Source of the DNA: Flectobacillus sp.
GTDB lineage: Bacteria; Bacteroidota; Bacteroidia; Cytophagales; Spirosomataceae
Length of the DNA stretch: 9,274 bases
Direction of reading: 5' to 3'
Assembly (NCBI GenBank): GCA_029865665.1
Contig: JARXAV010000003.1
Coordinates: 1-9,274, forward strand
Below the pieces are notes generated by a model. That model searched no databases and was not told the DNA's origin. It worked only from the letters and a program-made list of their open reading frames with translations. Made by a program: the position numbers and the translations under genes. Shown here one piece after another: positions 1 to 6,834 of this stretch (within the stretch, counting starts at the first letter, position 1; each line of letters begins with the position of its first letter).

Positions 1-188
1 TGATAAATATAAGGCTCACCCGATTTTCGACGCATCTCCTTGTGAGCTTCAGCAGCCAAGATAAACGCTTCTTTAATCAGTTTAGCATCATCGTTTTTTA
101 AAAAAGGTTTGGCTGATGAGAGTAATTTTCTATATCGTTTAAGAATTTCTTTGCGTTCTTGCTCTAAATCTATCGCTACTACTTCCAC
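1..188 (-). CDS. RelA/SpoT-family (p)ppGpp synthetase/hydrolase, N-terminal fragment
   Basis: This is the first 62 codons of a bifunctional alarmone enzyme; the rest lies beyond the left edge. Family members make (p)ppGpp from GTP/GDP and ATP and hydrolyse it in the cytoplasm during the stringent response. The visible protein starts MEVVAIDLEQERKEIL and contains AHKEMRRKSGEPYIY at about residues 48-62, the start of the HD hydrolase domain in Rel/SpoT proteins (usual form AHxxQxRKSGEPYIxHP). The start is constrained: an in-frame TAA sits at 203-201, and the only start codon between it and the conserved region is GTG at 188-186. The synthetase, TGS and ACT domains are not visible, so Rel, RelA and SpoT cannot be told apart, although the single Bacteroidota enzyme is normally bifunctional. 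It is separated from the upstream minus-strand gene by a terminator, so it probably has its own promoter, which I could not locate. Confidence 0.9.
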   Translation of the reverse strand, partial: MEVVAIDLEQERKEILKRYRKLLSSAKPFLKNDDAKLIKEAFILAAEAHKEMRRKSGEPYIY

Positions 189-463
189 TGGATTTAATGA
201 TTAAGTTGACGTATTAAATGACTGAGTACACTAGTCCAAAACCTTTTCCTTATGTTAATTTAAAGGTTATCTTAAAGTCATGGATTTCTATTTTGTGATT
301 TTGTTCTTTACACTAAGTTAACAAAAGGTACTACAAAAACAAACAAAAAAATGCTCGTATTTCAAACACGAGCATTTTTTTGTTATGTATTAATACTTAA
401 TTCAAAGGGGGTATAAGCGACTTTTCTTGAGTGAAAATATAACTATTTTTAGTCGGCTGTTTC
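189..463. other. Intergenic region between DUF6089 and relA/spoT-type genes
   Basis: This 275-base AT-rich stretch between two minus-strand genes holds the terminator at 345-381 and must hold any promoter of the RelA/SpoT-type gene. I found no convincing Bacteroidota TTTG/TAnnTTTG pair on the minus strand. An imperfect palindrome with one bulge (220-236, GACTG AGTAC ACTAGTC) lies about 32 bases upstream of the GTG start; it is too short to interpret. No coding potential was seen. Confidence 0.5.
345..381 (-). terminator. Rho-independent terminator downstream of the DUF6089 gene
   Basis: Two perfectly complementary 14-base arms (345-358, AAAAAAATGCTCGT, and 368-381) enclose a 9-base loop. The core ATGCTCGT stem is followed by a T run on either strand, so the hairpin could work in both directions. 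It lies about 83 bases past the stop of the minus-strand DUF6089 gene and upstream of the relA/spoT-type gene on the same strand, so its expected role is to end the DUF6089 transcript. Confidence 0.85.
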
Positions 464-1507
464 CTATCTTGGTTTAGGACATTTAATTTGTGGTGTTATG
501 TGATAAACCAATTTAAAGGTATTTAGCATATATATATCGTTTAGGGTATTGGAGAAATTTCTAGTTCCTCCTGCGGCCGTACCAGGAGCAATAGGGAAAG
601 CACTAACAGGAACAGCAGCTCCCTGAGGAGAACCCTGATCTGCATACCATTGACGAATGGCAGCCTCTCTATTGATACCCTTCCGAACTGCTACAAGTTC
701 TAATTCTCTATGACCGAAAACGGCCGATAGTGGGTCATTAACGGACATAGCAGCTTTGTCGCCGTAAACTCCTCCAACATCGTCAATATAATCAGTAAAT
801 AAATATCGAAGTCCTAATTCGTAGGCAATATCCCACTGTTTATTTAGTTTCACTCTGCATCCTAAACCAGCTAAGGCATTTGTTACAATCAGGTTATAGG
901 GAGCAATCGTACTGGTTGGTAACGTTTGTCCTTCCGTTCCGAGTGGTTGCAGACTCACCCATTCGCCTGCATCTACGTCAGGTACACCACTAGGAGCTTG
1001 AGCTACAGGATTGTGATGTAATAGCGAAAAACCTCCAAAGATATAGGGTGCTATTTGATGTCGAAGCGTGTAGGTACGTTCCTCTTTTATAAAATGGTAA
1101 ACTCCTACAGCAGACAATTCTTGCAAATCATTTCTGAAATGAGTATTACGAAAAAACAAGCTTTGATACTTAACATCACCTTCAAAATTGCTATCATCAC
1201 CCGAAAGACGAATCCATGAAAGACCAAAACGAATGCTCGTATGAGGTGTAAGGTGGCGAGTCAGATCAACACTCAAGTTCCAATTGATGTTCTGAGTAGT
1301 TGACTTCACAATACGCCCCAAAGGAGCTAAATCGCCATAATAGTTAGACGTACCGATTCCGTAAGCAATCGAAGAATGCTTTTCATACGCACTCCTTCTC
1401 TTGGGAGTACTACGTTCATTGTTGAAAATGTCTGAAAAAAAGTTCTGACTATACCCCTGTGAGATAACTAAGAGGCAACTACTTAATATTAGGTACAATT
1501 TTTTCAT
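464..1507 (-). CDS. DUF6089 family outer-membrane beta-barrel-like protein
   Basis: The 347-residue exported protein has a Sec signal (MKKLYLILSSCLLVISQGYS, cut before QNFF). No lipobox is visible, so it is unlikely to be a lipoprotein. Family features are YGIGTSNYYGDLAP (about 49-62), FRNTHFRNDLQELSAVGVYHF (about 119-139, with alternating polar and hydrophobic residues as in a barrel strand), APYIFGGFSLLHHNP (about 153-167), and ELGLRYLFTDYIDDVGGVYGD further on. These match the DUF6089 group of Bacteroidota, predicted to form outer-membrane beta-barrels; their biochemical role is unknown. The C-terminal third includes a Gly/Ala/Pro-rich stretch (QGSPQGAAVPVSAFPIAPG) that is probably an external loop. 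The stop is TAG at 466-464. It is transcribed divergently from the DUF1080 operon and followed by a strong terminator, so it appears monocistronic. Family assignment is firm; function is not. Confidence 0.85.
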   Translation of the reverse strand: MKKLYLILSSCLLVISQGYSQNFFSDIFNNERSTPKRRSAYEKHSSIAYGIGTSNYYGDLAPLGRIVKSTTQNINWNLSVDLTRHLTPHTSIRFGLSWIRLSGDDSNFEGDVKYQSLFFRNTHFRNDLQELSAVGVYHFIKEERTYTLRHQIAPYIFGGFSLLHHNPVAQAPSGVPDVDAGEWVSLQPLGTEGQTLPTSTIAPYNLIVTNALAGLGCRVKLNKQWDIAYELGLRYLFTDYIDDVGGVYGDKAAMSVNDPLSAVFGHRELELVAVRKGINREAAIRQWYADQGSPQGAAVPVSAFPIAPGTAAGGTRNFSNTLNDIYMLNTFKLVYHITPQIKCPKPR

Positions 1508-1782
1508 CTTTTGTATAATGCTGACAGCCTAAGTCTTGTTTGATTTTGTGGGGTTTGTGGGTGTAAAAATACACTATTCACCTCAGATAATGAATTTTTA
1601 AGTAATGTACCAATGAGAAATTAAGGAAGCCTGCACGGCTCTATCGGTTTTTACCTATAAAGCATGACGGCTCAACAAGTGCAATGGATTAAATTCACAA
1701 AAAATTATATTTTTCCATCCTACTTGTTATACTAATATAACGAGCAATATTCACTAAAGCTTATAAAACACATTCTTAATTT
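1508..1782. promoter_or_regulatory. Divergent intergenic region, promoters for DUF6089 gene and DUF1080 operon
   Basis: The 275 bases between two divergent genes must carry both promoters. On the plus strand, TATATTTT (1706-1713) matches the Bacteroidota -7 element TAnnTTTG at all but the last base, but there is no clear TTTG about 20 bases upstream. On the minus strand, TTGG followed after 20 bases by TATCTGAG is a weak partial match. A small inverted repeat, GTTATA-CTAA-TATAAC (1726-1741), sits about 40 bases before the DUF1080 start and could be an operator, but it is AT-rich and may be chance. No coding potential was seen. Confidence 0.35.
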
Positions 1783-3141
1783 ATGAAAAAAAGCATACTT
1801 TCCTTGATCTTATTACTGAGTATAAGTTCATTCACTAGTTTTGCTCAGAAAGAAAAATGGACTTCTCTTTTTGATGGCAAAACTCTAAAAGGGTGGAAAC
1901 AACTCAACGGTAAAGCAAAATATACAGTTGAAAATGGTGAAATCGTAGGGTCAACAGTTGCCAACACACCCAACTCGTTTTTATGTACAGAACAAGATTA
2001 TAGCGATTTTATTTTTGAGCTAGACTTAAAAGTAGATGATGCTATGAACTCAGGGGTTCAGTTTAGAAGTTTGTCAAAACCCGATTATCAAGATGGTCGT
2101 GTACATGGCTATCAAATGGAAGTTGACCCTACAGACCGTGCTTGGTCTGGCGGAATTTATGACGAAGCTCGTCGTGACTGGTTGTACATTCCGAACATTA
2201 ATCCAGAAGGTAAAAAAGCGTTCAAAAAAGGAGATTGGAACAGATACCGTATCGAGGCCATTGGAAACACCATCCGTACGTTTATCAACGGTATCCCTGT
2301 CTCGTATGTAGTAGATGACATGACTGCCAAAGGTTTTATTGCTCTTCAAGTACATAGCATCTATGGCGACATGAAAGAGGGTATGAAAATTCGTTGGAAA
2401 AATATCCGTATCCAAACAGAAAACTTGAAGCCAAGTCCAGCAGATGCAACGCCTGTTGTCAACTTACTTTTGAATAACCTTTCAGAACAAGAAAAAGCAC
2501 AAGGGTTTAAATTACTTTTCAACGGAAAAGATTTTACAGGATGGCGTGGTGTTCACCAAGATAAAATGCCAACAGCACACTGGAAAGTAGTAGATGGACA
2601 AATTAATGTAAGTCCTTCGGATGGTTCTGAAACGGGAAATGACATCGTAACAAACGAACAATTTGGAGCATTTGAATTGACCTTCCAATTTAAACTTACC
2701 GAAGGTGCAAACTCTGGAGTGAAGTATTTTGTGAACGAAGAATTCGATTCAAATGGTAAATCGGGGATTGGTCTTGAGTTTCAAGTATTAGATGATGAGA
2801 AACATCCAGATGCTAAAATGGGTGCTGTCGGTAACCGTACGTTGGGAAGTTTATACGATTTGATTCCTTCGTACAAACAAACAAAACGCTTCACCAAGAA
2901 GATTGGAGAATGGAACGAAGGACGAGTAATTGTTTTGCCAAATAACATCGTACAACATTGGTTAAACGGTTTCAAAGTAGTTGAATACGAACGTAAAAGC
3001 AACATTTTTGACGCTTTAGTAGCTCGTTCTAAATACGAAAAATACAAAGGTTTTGGAGCAGGAGATAAAGGAAATATCCTTCTTCAAGATCACGGAAACG
3101 ATGTGCTGTTCAAAAATATCAAAATCAGAGAGTTGAAATAA
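1783..3141 (+). CDS. Exported tandem DUF1080 protein (3-keto-disaccharide hydrolase family)
   Basis: This 452-residue protein has a Sec signal (residues 1-21, ending SFTSFA before QKEK), then two copies of the DUF1080 concanavalin-like jelly-roll fold. Copy 1 spans about 25-211 and copy 2 about 241-451. The copies align at several points: SLFDGKTLKGW (28-38) with LLFNGKDFTGW (244-254); NSGVQFR (89-95) with NSGVKYF (310-316); GYQMEVD (109-115) with LEFQVLDD (331-338); GDWN (150-153) with GEWN (376-379); IRWKNIRI (203-210) with VLFKNIKI (441-448). Family members act on glycosides already oxidised at C3, cleaving the glycosidic bond by elimination or hydrolysis; others may just bind carbohydrate. 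Only 8 bases separate its stop from the next start, which strongly indicates an operon with the GH3-like and Gfo/Idh genes. Which copy is catalytic cannot be told from sequence alone. Confidence 0.9.
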   Translation: MKKSILSLILLLSISSFTSFAQKEKWTSLFDGKTLKGWKQLNGKAKYTVENGEIVGSTVANTPNSFLCTEQDYSDFIFELDLKVDDAMNSGVQFRSLSKPDYQDGRVHGYQMEVDPTDRAWSGGIYDEARRDWLYIPNINPEGKKAFKKGDWNRYRIEAIGNTIRTFINGIPVSYVVDDMTAKGFIALQVHSIYGDMKEGMKIRWKNIRIQTENLKPSPADATPVVNLLLNNLSEQEKAQGFKLLFNGKDFTGWRGVHQDKMPTAHWKVVDGQINVSPSDGSETGNDIVTNEQFGAFELTFQFKLTEGANSGVKYFVNEEFDSNGKSGIGLEFQVLDDEKHPDAKMGAVGNRTLGSLYDLIPSYKQTKRFTKKIGEWNEGRVIVLPNNIVQHWLNGFKVVEYERKSNIFDALVARSKYEKYKGFGAGDKGNILLQDHGNDVLFKNIKIRELK

Positions 3142-3149
3142 TTCATCTT

Positions 3150-5171
3150 ATGAAAAGGAACTACGCTCTCGTACTCGCACTTGGTTTAGGTATGGCTCAG
3201 GCTGTTGCTCAAACGAACACTCAACCAGATTTAGGCTATCGCTCGGTAAAACTCATTAAGAAAAATGGGTTATCGTTCAAAGACCTTAATAAAAATGGGA
3301 AACTTGATAAATACGAAGATTGGCGATTGCCTGTTGATACCCGAATTCAAGACTTAATTGCTCAAATGTCGATAGAGGAAAAAGTCGGGTTTATGTTAAT
3401 CAGCAGTACTCGTTTAGCGGGCGATTGGTCGTTTCAACCCAATGCTCCAAAATCCGAAATTACGAGTGGATTCAACGAAGAAGATTTGATTCAGCCTATC
3501 AATATGTTCACTCGCAAGCCCCTACCTGTACCAAACATGGGGGCTGCTGGAACAACCAAAGGGGTAACGCTGTTTCACCTCCGCCATTTTATTTTGAGAG
3601 CCAATACCTCGGCAAAAGTAATGGCAGAATGGTCGAACAATTTACAGGCTTTATGCGAAAGTGACCGACTGGGGATTCCTGCCATTGTGGCTTCCAACCC
3701 ACGAAACCATATTACCGCAGATGCTTCTATTGGGTTAAGCGTAGGGACAACGGTTTTCTCGAAATGGCCTGGTGAATTAGGATTATCAGCTATGAGAGAC
3801 TTAAAACTGACCCGTGAATTTGCTGAAATTGCTGCCAAAGAATGGGCTTCGGTAGGTCTCCGAAAAGGGTATATGTACATGGCGGATTTATCGACTGAAC
3901 CTCGTTGGCAACGAATTGAGGGCACTTTTGGCGAAGATGCCGACTGGACTTCCAACATGATTCGTGAAATCGTATTAGGCTTTCAAGGTAATAAATTAGG
4001 TAAGCAGTCAGTTGCCATGACGACCAAGCACTTCCCTGGTGGAGGGCCACAGGTAGGCGGACAAGATTCTCACTTTGACTGGGGTAAAAATGCTCATTAC
4101 CCAGGCGGAATGTTCGACTACCATGTCAAGCCTTTTATTGCGGCAATCAATGCAGGAACGTCGTCCATTATGCCCTACTATTCTGCTCCCAAAGACAAGA
4201 GCATGGAAGAAGTTGGTTTTTCGTACAACAAAGCTATTATTCAAGATTTGTTGAGAAAACAATTAGGCTTTAAAGGCATTGTCAATTCCGATACAGGCCC
4301 TATTGACATGATGCCTTGGGGTGTGGAAAACCTAACCATTTCGCAACGTTACCAAAAAGCCATTGAAGCAGGAGTAGATATTTTTTCGGGCGGTGCAGAC
4401 CCAAGTGCCTTGTTAGAAACCGTTAAGAAAGGTTTAGTTTCAGAAGCTAGAATCAACGAATCAATCGCTCGTTTGTTGAAAGAAAAGTTTGATTTAGGCT
4501 TGTTTGAAAACCCGTATGTGGACGTAGCACTGGCGGAAAAAACGGTAGGTAATGCTGAATTTCAAGAAAAAGGAAATTTAGCGATGCGTAAATCGGTGGT
4601 CTTACTAAGAAACGATGCCAAATTATTACCGCTTGCTCCTAAAAGCGATGGTAGCCCTCAGAAAGTATATTTTGAATCATACTTTGATGATGGCAAAACC
4701 AAAACGCCTATCAGAACAATTAAGCCCGAAACAAATAAATGGAATGTCGAATTTGTGGCAACGCCAGAAGAAGCAGATGTTGTTATTCTGTGGGTCACAC
4801 CCAATGGTGGTAGTTTGTTTAGTTCTAATGGTGGCCCAATCGAATTACAATTATCGAAAAACAAGGTAGATGTTGGTCACATCAACGAAACGACTTATCA
4901 CAAACCGACGGTCTTGTTAATCAACTACACAAGTCCTTGGGTGATTGATGAAGTAGATAACCCAAATGTAAAAACCATTTTGGCAACTTTTGGAACAACC
5001 ACCGACGCTATTCTTGACATTGTTACGGGTAAATACAACCCAACAGGCAAAATGCCGTTTAGTACGCCAAGTTCAAGAAAAGTAGTCATGGAAAATCAAT
5101 CGGATGTTCCGGGCTTTATGAAACCCAAAGGGTATGCTCTATTCAAAGCGGGCGAAGGATTAAGTTATTAA
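3150..5171 (+). CDS. Exported glycoside hydrolase family 3 protein (beta-glucosidase-like)
   Basis: The 673-residue protein has a Sec signal (residues 1-20, ending AQAVA before QTNT) and a short EF-hand-like loop DLNKNGKLDKYE (45-56) that could bind calcium. The GH3 N-terminal TIM-barrel domain spans about 65-465, with KHFPGGG from Lys293, then AGTSSIMPYYSAP and GFKGIVNSDTG. Asp381 in NSDTG sits where GH3 enzymes carry the catalytic nucleophile. The next residue is Thr instead of the usual Trp of SDW. The GH3 C-terminal alpha/beta domain starts near KSVVLLRND (481-489) and runs to TGKMPFSTP (about 632) and the end at GEGLSY; there is no fibronectin-III domain. The general acid/base residue could not be assigned. 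The family releases terminal sugars from beta-linked oligosaccharides; the exact substrate is unknown. It sits between the DUF1080 and Gfo/Idh genes in one operon, so it probably works in the periplasm on the same glycosides. Confidence 0.88.
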   Translation: MKRNYALVLALGLGMAQAVAQTNTQPDLGYRSVKLIKKNGLSFKDLNKNGKLDKYEDWRLPVDTRIQDLIAQMSIEEKVGFMLISSTRLAGDWSFQPNAPKSEITSGFNEEDLIQPINMFTRKPLPVPNMGAAGTTKGVTLFHLRHFILRANTSAKVMAEWSNNLQALCESDRLGIPAIVASNPRNHITADASIGLSVGTTVFSKWPGELGLSAMRDLKLTREFAEIAAKEWASVGLRKGYMYMADLSTEPRWQRIEGTFGEDADWTSNMIREIVLGFQGNKLGKQSVAMTTKHFPGGGPQVGGQDSHFDWGKNAHYPGGMFDYHVKPFIAAINAGTSSIMPYYSAPKDKSMEEVGFSYNKAIIQDLLRKQLGFKGIVNSDTGPIDMMPWGVENLTISQRYQKAIEAGVDIFSGGADPSALLETVKKGLVSEARINESIARLLKEKFDLGLFENPYVDVALAEKTVGNAEFQEKGNLAMRKSVVLLRNDAKLLPLAPKSDGSPQKVYFESYFDDGKTKTPIRTIKPETNKWNVEFVATPEEADVVILWVTPNGGSLFSSNGGPIELQLSKNKVDVGHINETTYHKPTVLLINYTSPWVIDEVDNPNVKTILATFGTTTDAILDIVTGKYNPTGKMPFSTPSSRKVVMENQSDVPGFMKPKGYALFKAGEGLSY

Positions 5172-5207
5172 AATCGATTCATAGTTAATCTCAATAAACA
5201 TAGAACA

Positions 5208-6548
5208 ATGACAACAAGAAGAGATTTCGTTAAAAAAACAGCCGTAGCAGGTTTAGGAGCATTGACATTCAGTGCTAAATCGTATGCTAAAATCATTGGG
5301 TCAAACGACCGAGTACGAGTTGCCTGTGTAGGTTTTTCAGATCGTTTCAAAGCTTCACACATCCCTCCTTTCAAGCAATTCCAAAAGGAAATGAACTTTG
5401 AAATGGTAGGATTATCGGACATCTGGAATCGTCGTCGTGAAGAAGGAAAAGCATTTATCGACAAAGCATTAGGTTCTGACGTACAAGTTTTCCGTAATAA
5501 CGACGAATTGTATGCCTCAAAATCTGTGGATGCCGTAATGCTTTCAACAGCGGATTTCCAACACGCCATCCACACGATTGAAGCAGTAAAAGCAGGCTGT
5601 GACTGTTATACAGAAAAGCCACTTGCCGAAACAATGGAAGATAATCGTGCGGTATTAAAAGCGGTAAAATCATCGGGTAAAATCGTTCAGATTGGTTCTC
5701 AGCGTCGTAGTGGCCCTAACTATTGGGCAGCAGATGAGTACATCAAATCGGGCAAATTTGGTCCAATCGTGATGGTAGAATTAGTTTGGAACGTAAACCA
5801 ACCTGGTCGTTGGAGAAGACCAGCCTTGACGAAAGACTTAAAAGAGTCGGATATTGACTGGAAACGCTTCTTGATTAACCGTCCTGCGGATACTTTTGAC
5901 CCTCGTAAATACTTAGAATATCGTCTTTTCTGGCCTTATTCGTCAGGAATCCCAGGGCAATGGATGTCACACCAAATTGATACTGTACACTGGTTCTCTG
6001 GCTTACCACACCCACGTACTGCGGTTGCCAACGGTGGTATTTACCAATGGAAAGATGGTCGTAAAAATGCAGATACTATGACGGTTGTGTTTGATTATGG
6101 CCCATTAGACGACCCTTCAACAGGTTTTCAAGTACAATTCACAAGCCGTTTCTCGAATGGAGCTGGCGAAACAAAAGAGTTGTATTACTCAAACGGTGGT
6201 ATGATTAACCTTGACACCAACGAGATTTCTCCAACGGGTGGTTTAGGCGAAAGAGAAGCCGCAGCAATGGGATTGAAACCAAATCTTTTGGAAAAACTGA
6301 AACTAAGTGAAGTGACCAAGATTGAAACCAATGCCAACACTGGTTACGATGCCCTTACAACGGCTCACGTGAAAAACTGGATGGATTGTATTCGTTCTCG
6401 CAAAACACCAAACGCTCCCATCGAAGCGGGTTATCAACACTCAATTGCTACCATTATGGCAAACGCTGCTTACCGTAGCGGTCAGCGTGTAACTTTTGAT
6501 GAGAAAACGCAAGAAGTAATGGCTGGCGGAAAAGTGTTTAAATATTAA
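5208..6548 (+). CDS. Tat-exported Gfo/Idh/MocA family oxidoreductase
   Basis: This 446-residue NAD(P)-dependent sugar dehydrogenase-like protein begins with a twin-arginine signal (TRRDFVKK, residues 3-10, then a hydrophobic stretch to about 27), so it is likely folded with its cofactor before export. The N-terminal Rossmann domain has VRVACVGFSDRF (36-47), which lacks the usual GxGxxG/A glycine pattern, then DAVMLSTADFQHA (108-120) and the family's EKP signature (TEKPLAET, 135-142). The C-terminal catalytic domain contains NQPGRWRRP (197-205), DPRKYLEYRLFWPYSSG (231-247) and GQWMSHQIDTVHW (250-262), whose His255, Asp258 and His261 are candidate active-site residues. It follows the GH3 gene by 36 bases. 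In this context it probably oxidises a glycoside or sugar at C3 for the DUF1080 protein, or reverses that step; the substrate and direction are inferred. Confidence 0.88.
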   Translation: MTTRRDFVKKTAVAGLGALTFSAKSYAKIIGSNDRVRVACVGFSDRFKASHIPPFKQFQKEMNFEMVGLSDIWNRRREEGKAFIDKALGSDVQVFRNNDELYASKSVDAVMLSTADFQHAIHTIEAVKAGCDCYTEKPLAETMEDNRAVLKAVKSSGKIVQIGSQRRSGPNYWAADEYIKSGKFGPIVMVELVWNVNQPGRWRRPALTKDLKESDIDWKRFLINRPADTFDPRKYLEYRLFWPYSSGIPGQWMSHQIDTVHWFSGLPHPRTAVANGGIYQWKDGRKNADTMTVVFDYGPLDDPSTGFQVQFTSRFSNGAGETKELYYSNGGMINLDTNEISPTGGLGEREAAAMGLKPNLLEKLKLSEVTKIETNANTGYDALTTAHVKNWMDCIRSRKTPNAPIEAGYQHSIATIMANAAYRSGQRVTFDEKTQEVMAGGKVFKY

Positions 6549-6552
6549 TTAG

Positions 6553-6702
6553 ATGTTGGATTTTGAATGTTGGATGCTGGATTGAAGTCCGAAGCCCAAC
6601 ATTCAACAGGTTCTTTATGATTTTACTTGGTCATAAAATTTTATCGCACAACGCAGACAGGGTTTGAACCCTGTCTGCGTTAAACCATTAAATTCATAAA
6701 GA
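6553..6702. repeat. Cluster of nested intergenic inverted repeats
   Basis: Three palindromic units lie between the Gfo/Idh gene and the barrel gene. The first has 11-base arms TTGAATGTTGG (6563-6573) and CCAACATTCAA (6596-6606), and ATGTTGGAT also occurs twice directly (6553 and 6567). The second is a perfect 14-base inverted repeat, ACGCAGACAGGGTT at 6651-6664 with its complement at 6667-6680, leaving only TG in the centre. The third, TCTTTATGA (6612-6620), is complementary to TCATAAAGA (6694-6702), enclosing the second; its TTTATGA core can alternatively pair with TCATAAA at 6631-6637. No T run follows the GC-rich hairpin, so this does not look like a standard terminator; an mRNA-stabilising or REP/MITE-like repeat is more likely. 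Confidence 0.7.
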
Positions 6703-6737
6703 GCCATCCAAAATCTAAATCCATTTCTTAAAATTCT

Positions 6738-6761
6738 GTTAAAAACGTTAAGATAAGTTAA
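6738..6761 (+). promoter_or_regulatory. Three direct GTTAA repeats upstream of the small barrel gene
   Basis: GTTAA occurs at 6738-6742, 6747-6751 and 6757-6761, that is, at 9- and 10-base steps on the same DNA face, ending 73 bases before the ATG at 6835. Direct short repeats spaced by about one helical turn are typical of sites bound by OmpR/PhoB-type response regulators. The regulator is not in the window, and in AT-rich DNA the pattern could be chance. Confidence 0.3.
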
Positions 6762-6834
6762 AGCACCGCTCTCCTATCCAATAAAGCCTTCATGATTTCG
6801 TAAAAGAGTTATCACACTCAAAACACGTACAATC

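Noticed and set aside
220..236. Imperfect palindrome upstream of the RelA/SpoT-type gene as a regulatory site
   Set aside because: It needs a bulged base, is short, and no promoter could be placed next to it.
1726..1741. GTTATA-CTAA-TATAAC as a firm operator of the DUF1080 operon
   Set aside because: Six-base AT-rich arms are expected by chance in such DNA, so it is mentioned only as a possibility.
3575..3958. Open reading frame on the minus strand inside the GH3 gene
   Set aside because: It lies wholly inside a well-supported gene, has no recognisable domain or signal, and reads as a shadow frame.
5168..5575. Minus-strand open frame over the start of the Gfo/Idh gene
   Set aside because: It overlaps the conserved Tat signal and Rossmann segment, and its product has no recognisable features.
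6651..6680. The 30-base GC-rich palindrome as a Rho-independent terminator of the operon
   Set aside because: It is followed by TAAACCATTA, not a T run, on the plus strand, and a 2-base centre forces loss of inner pairs to form a loop; a repeat or stabiliser fits better.
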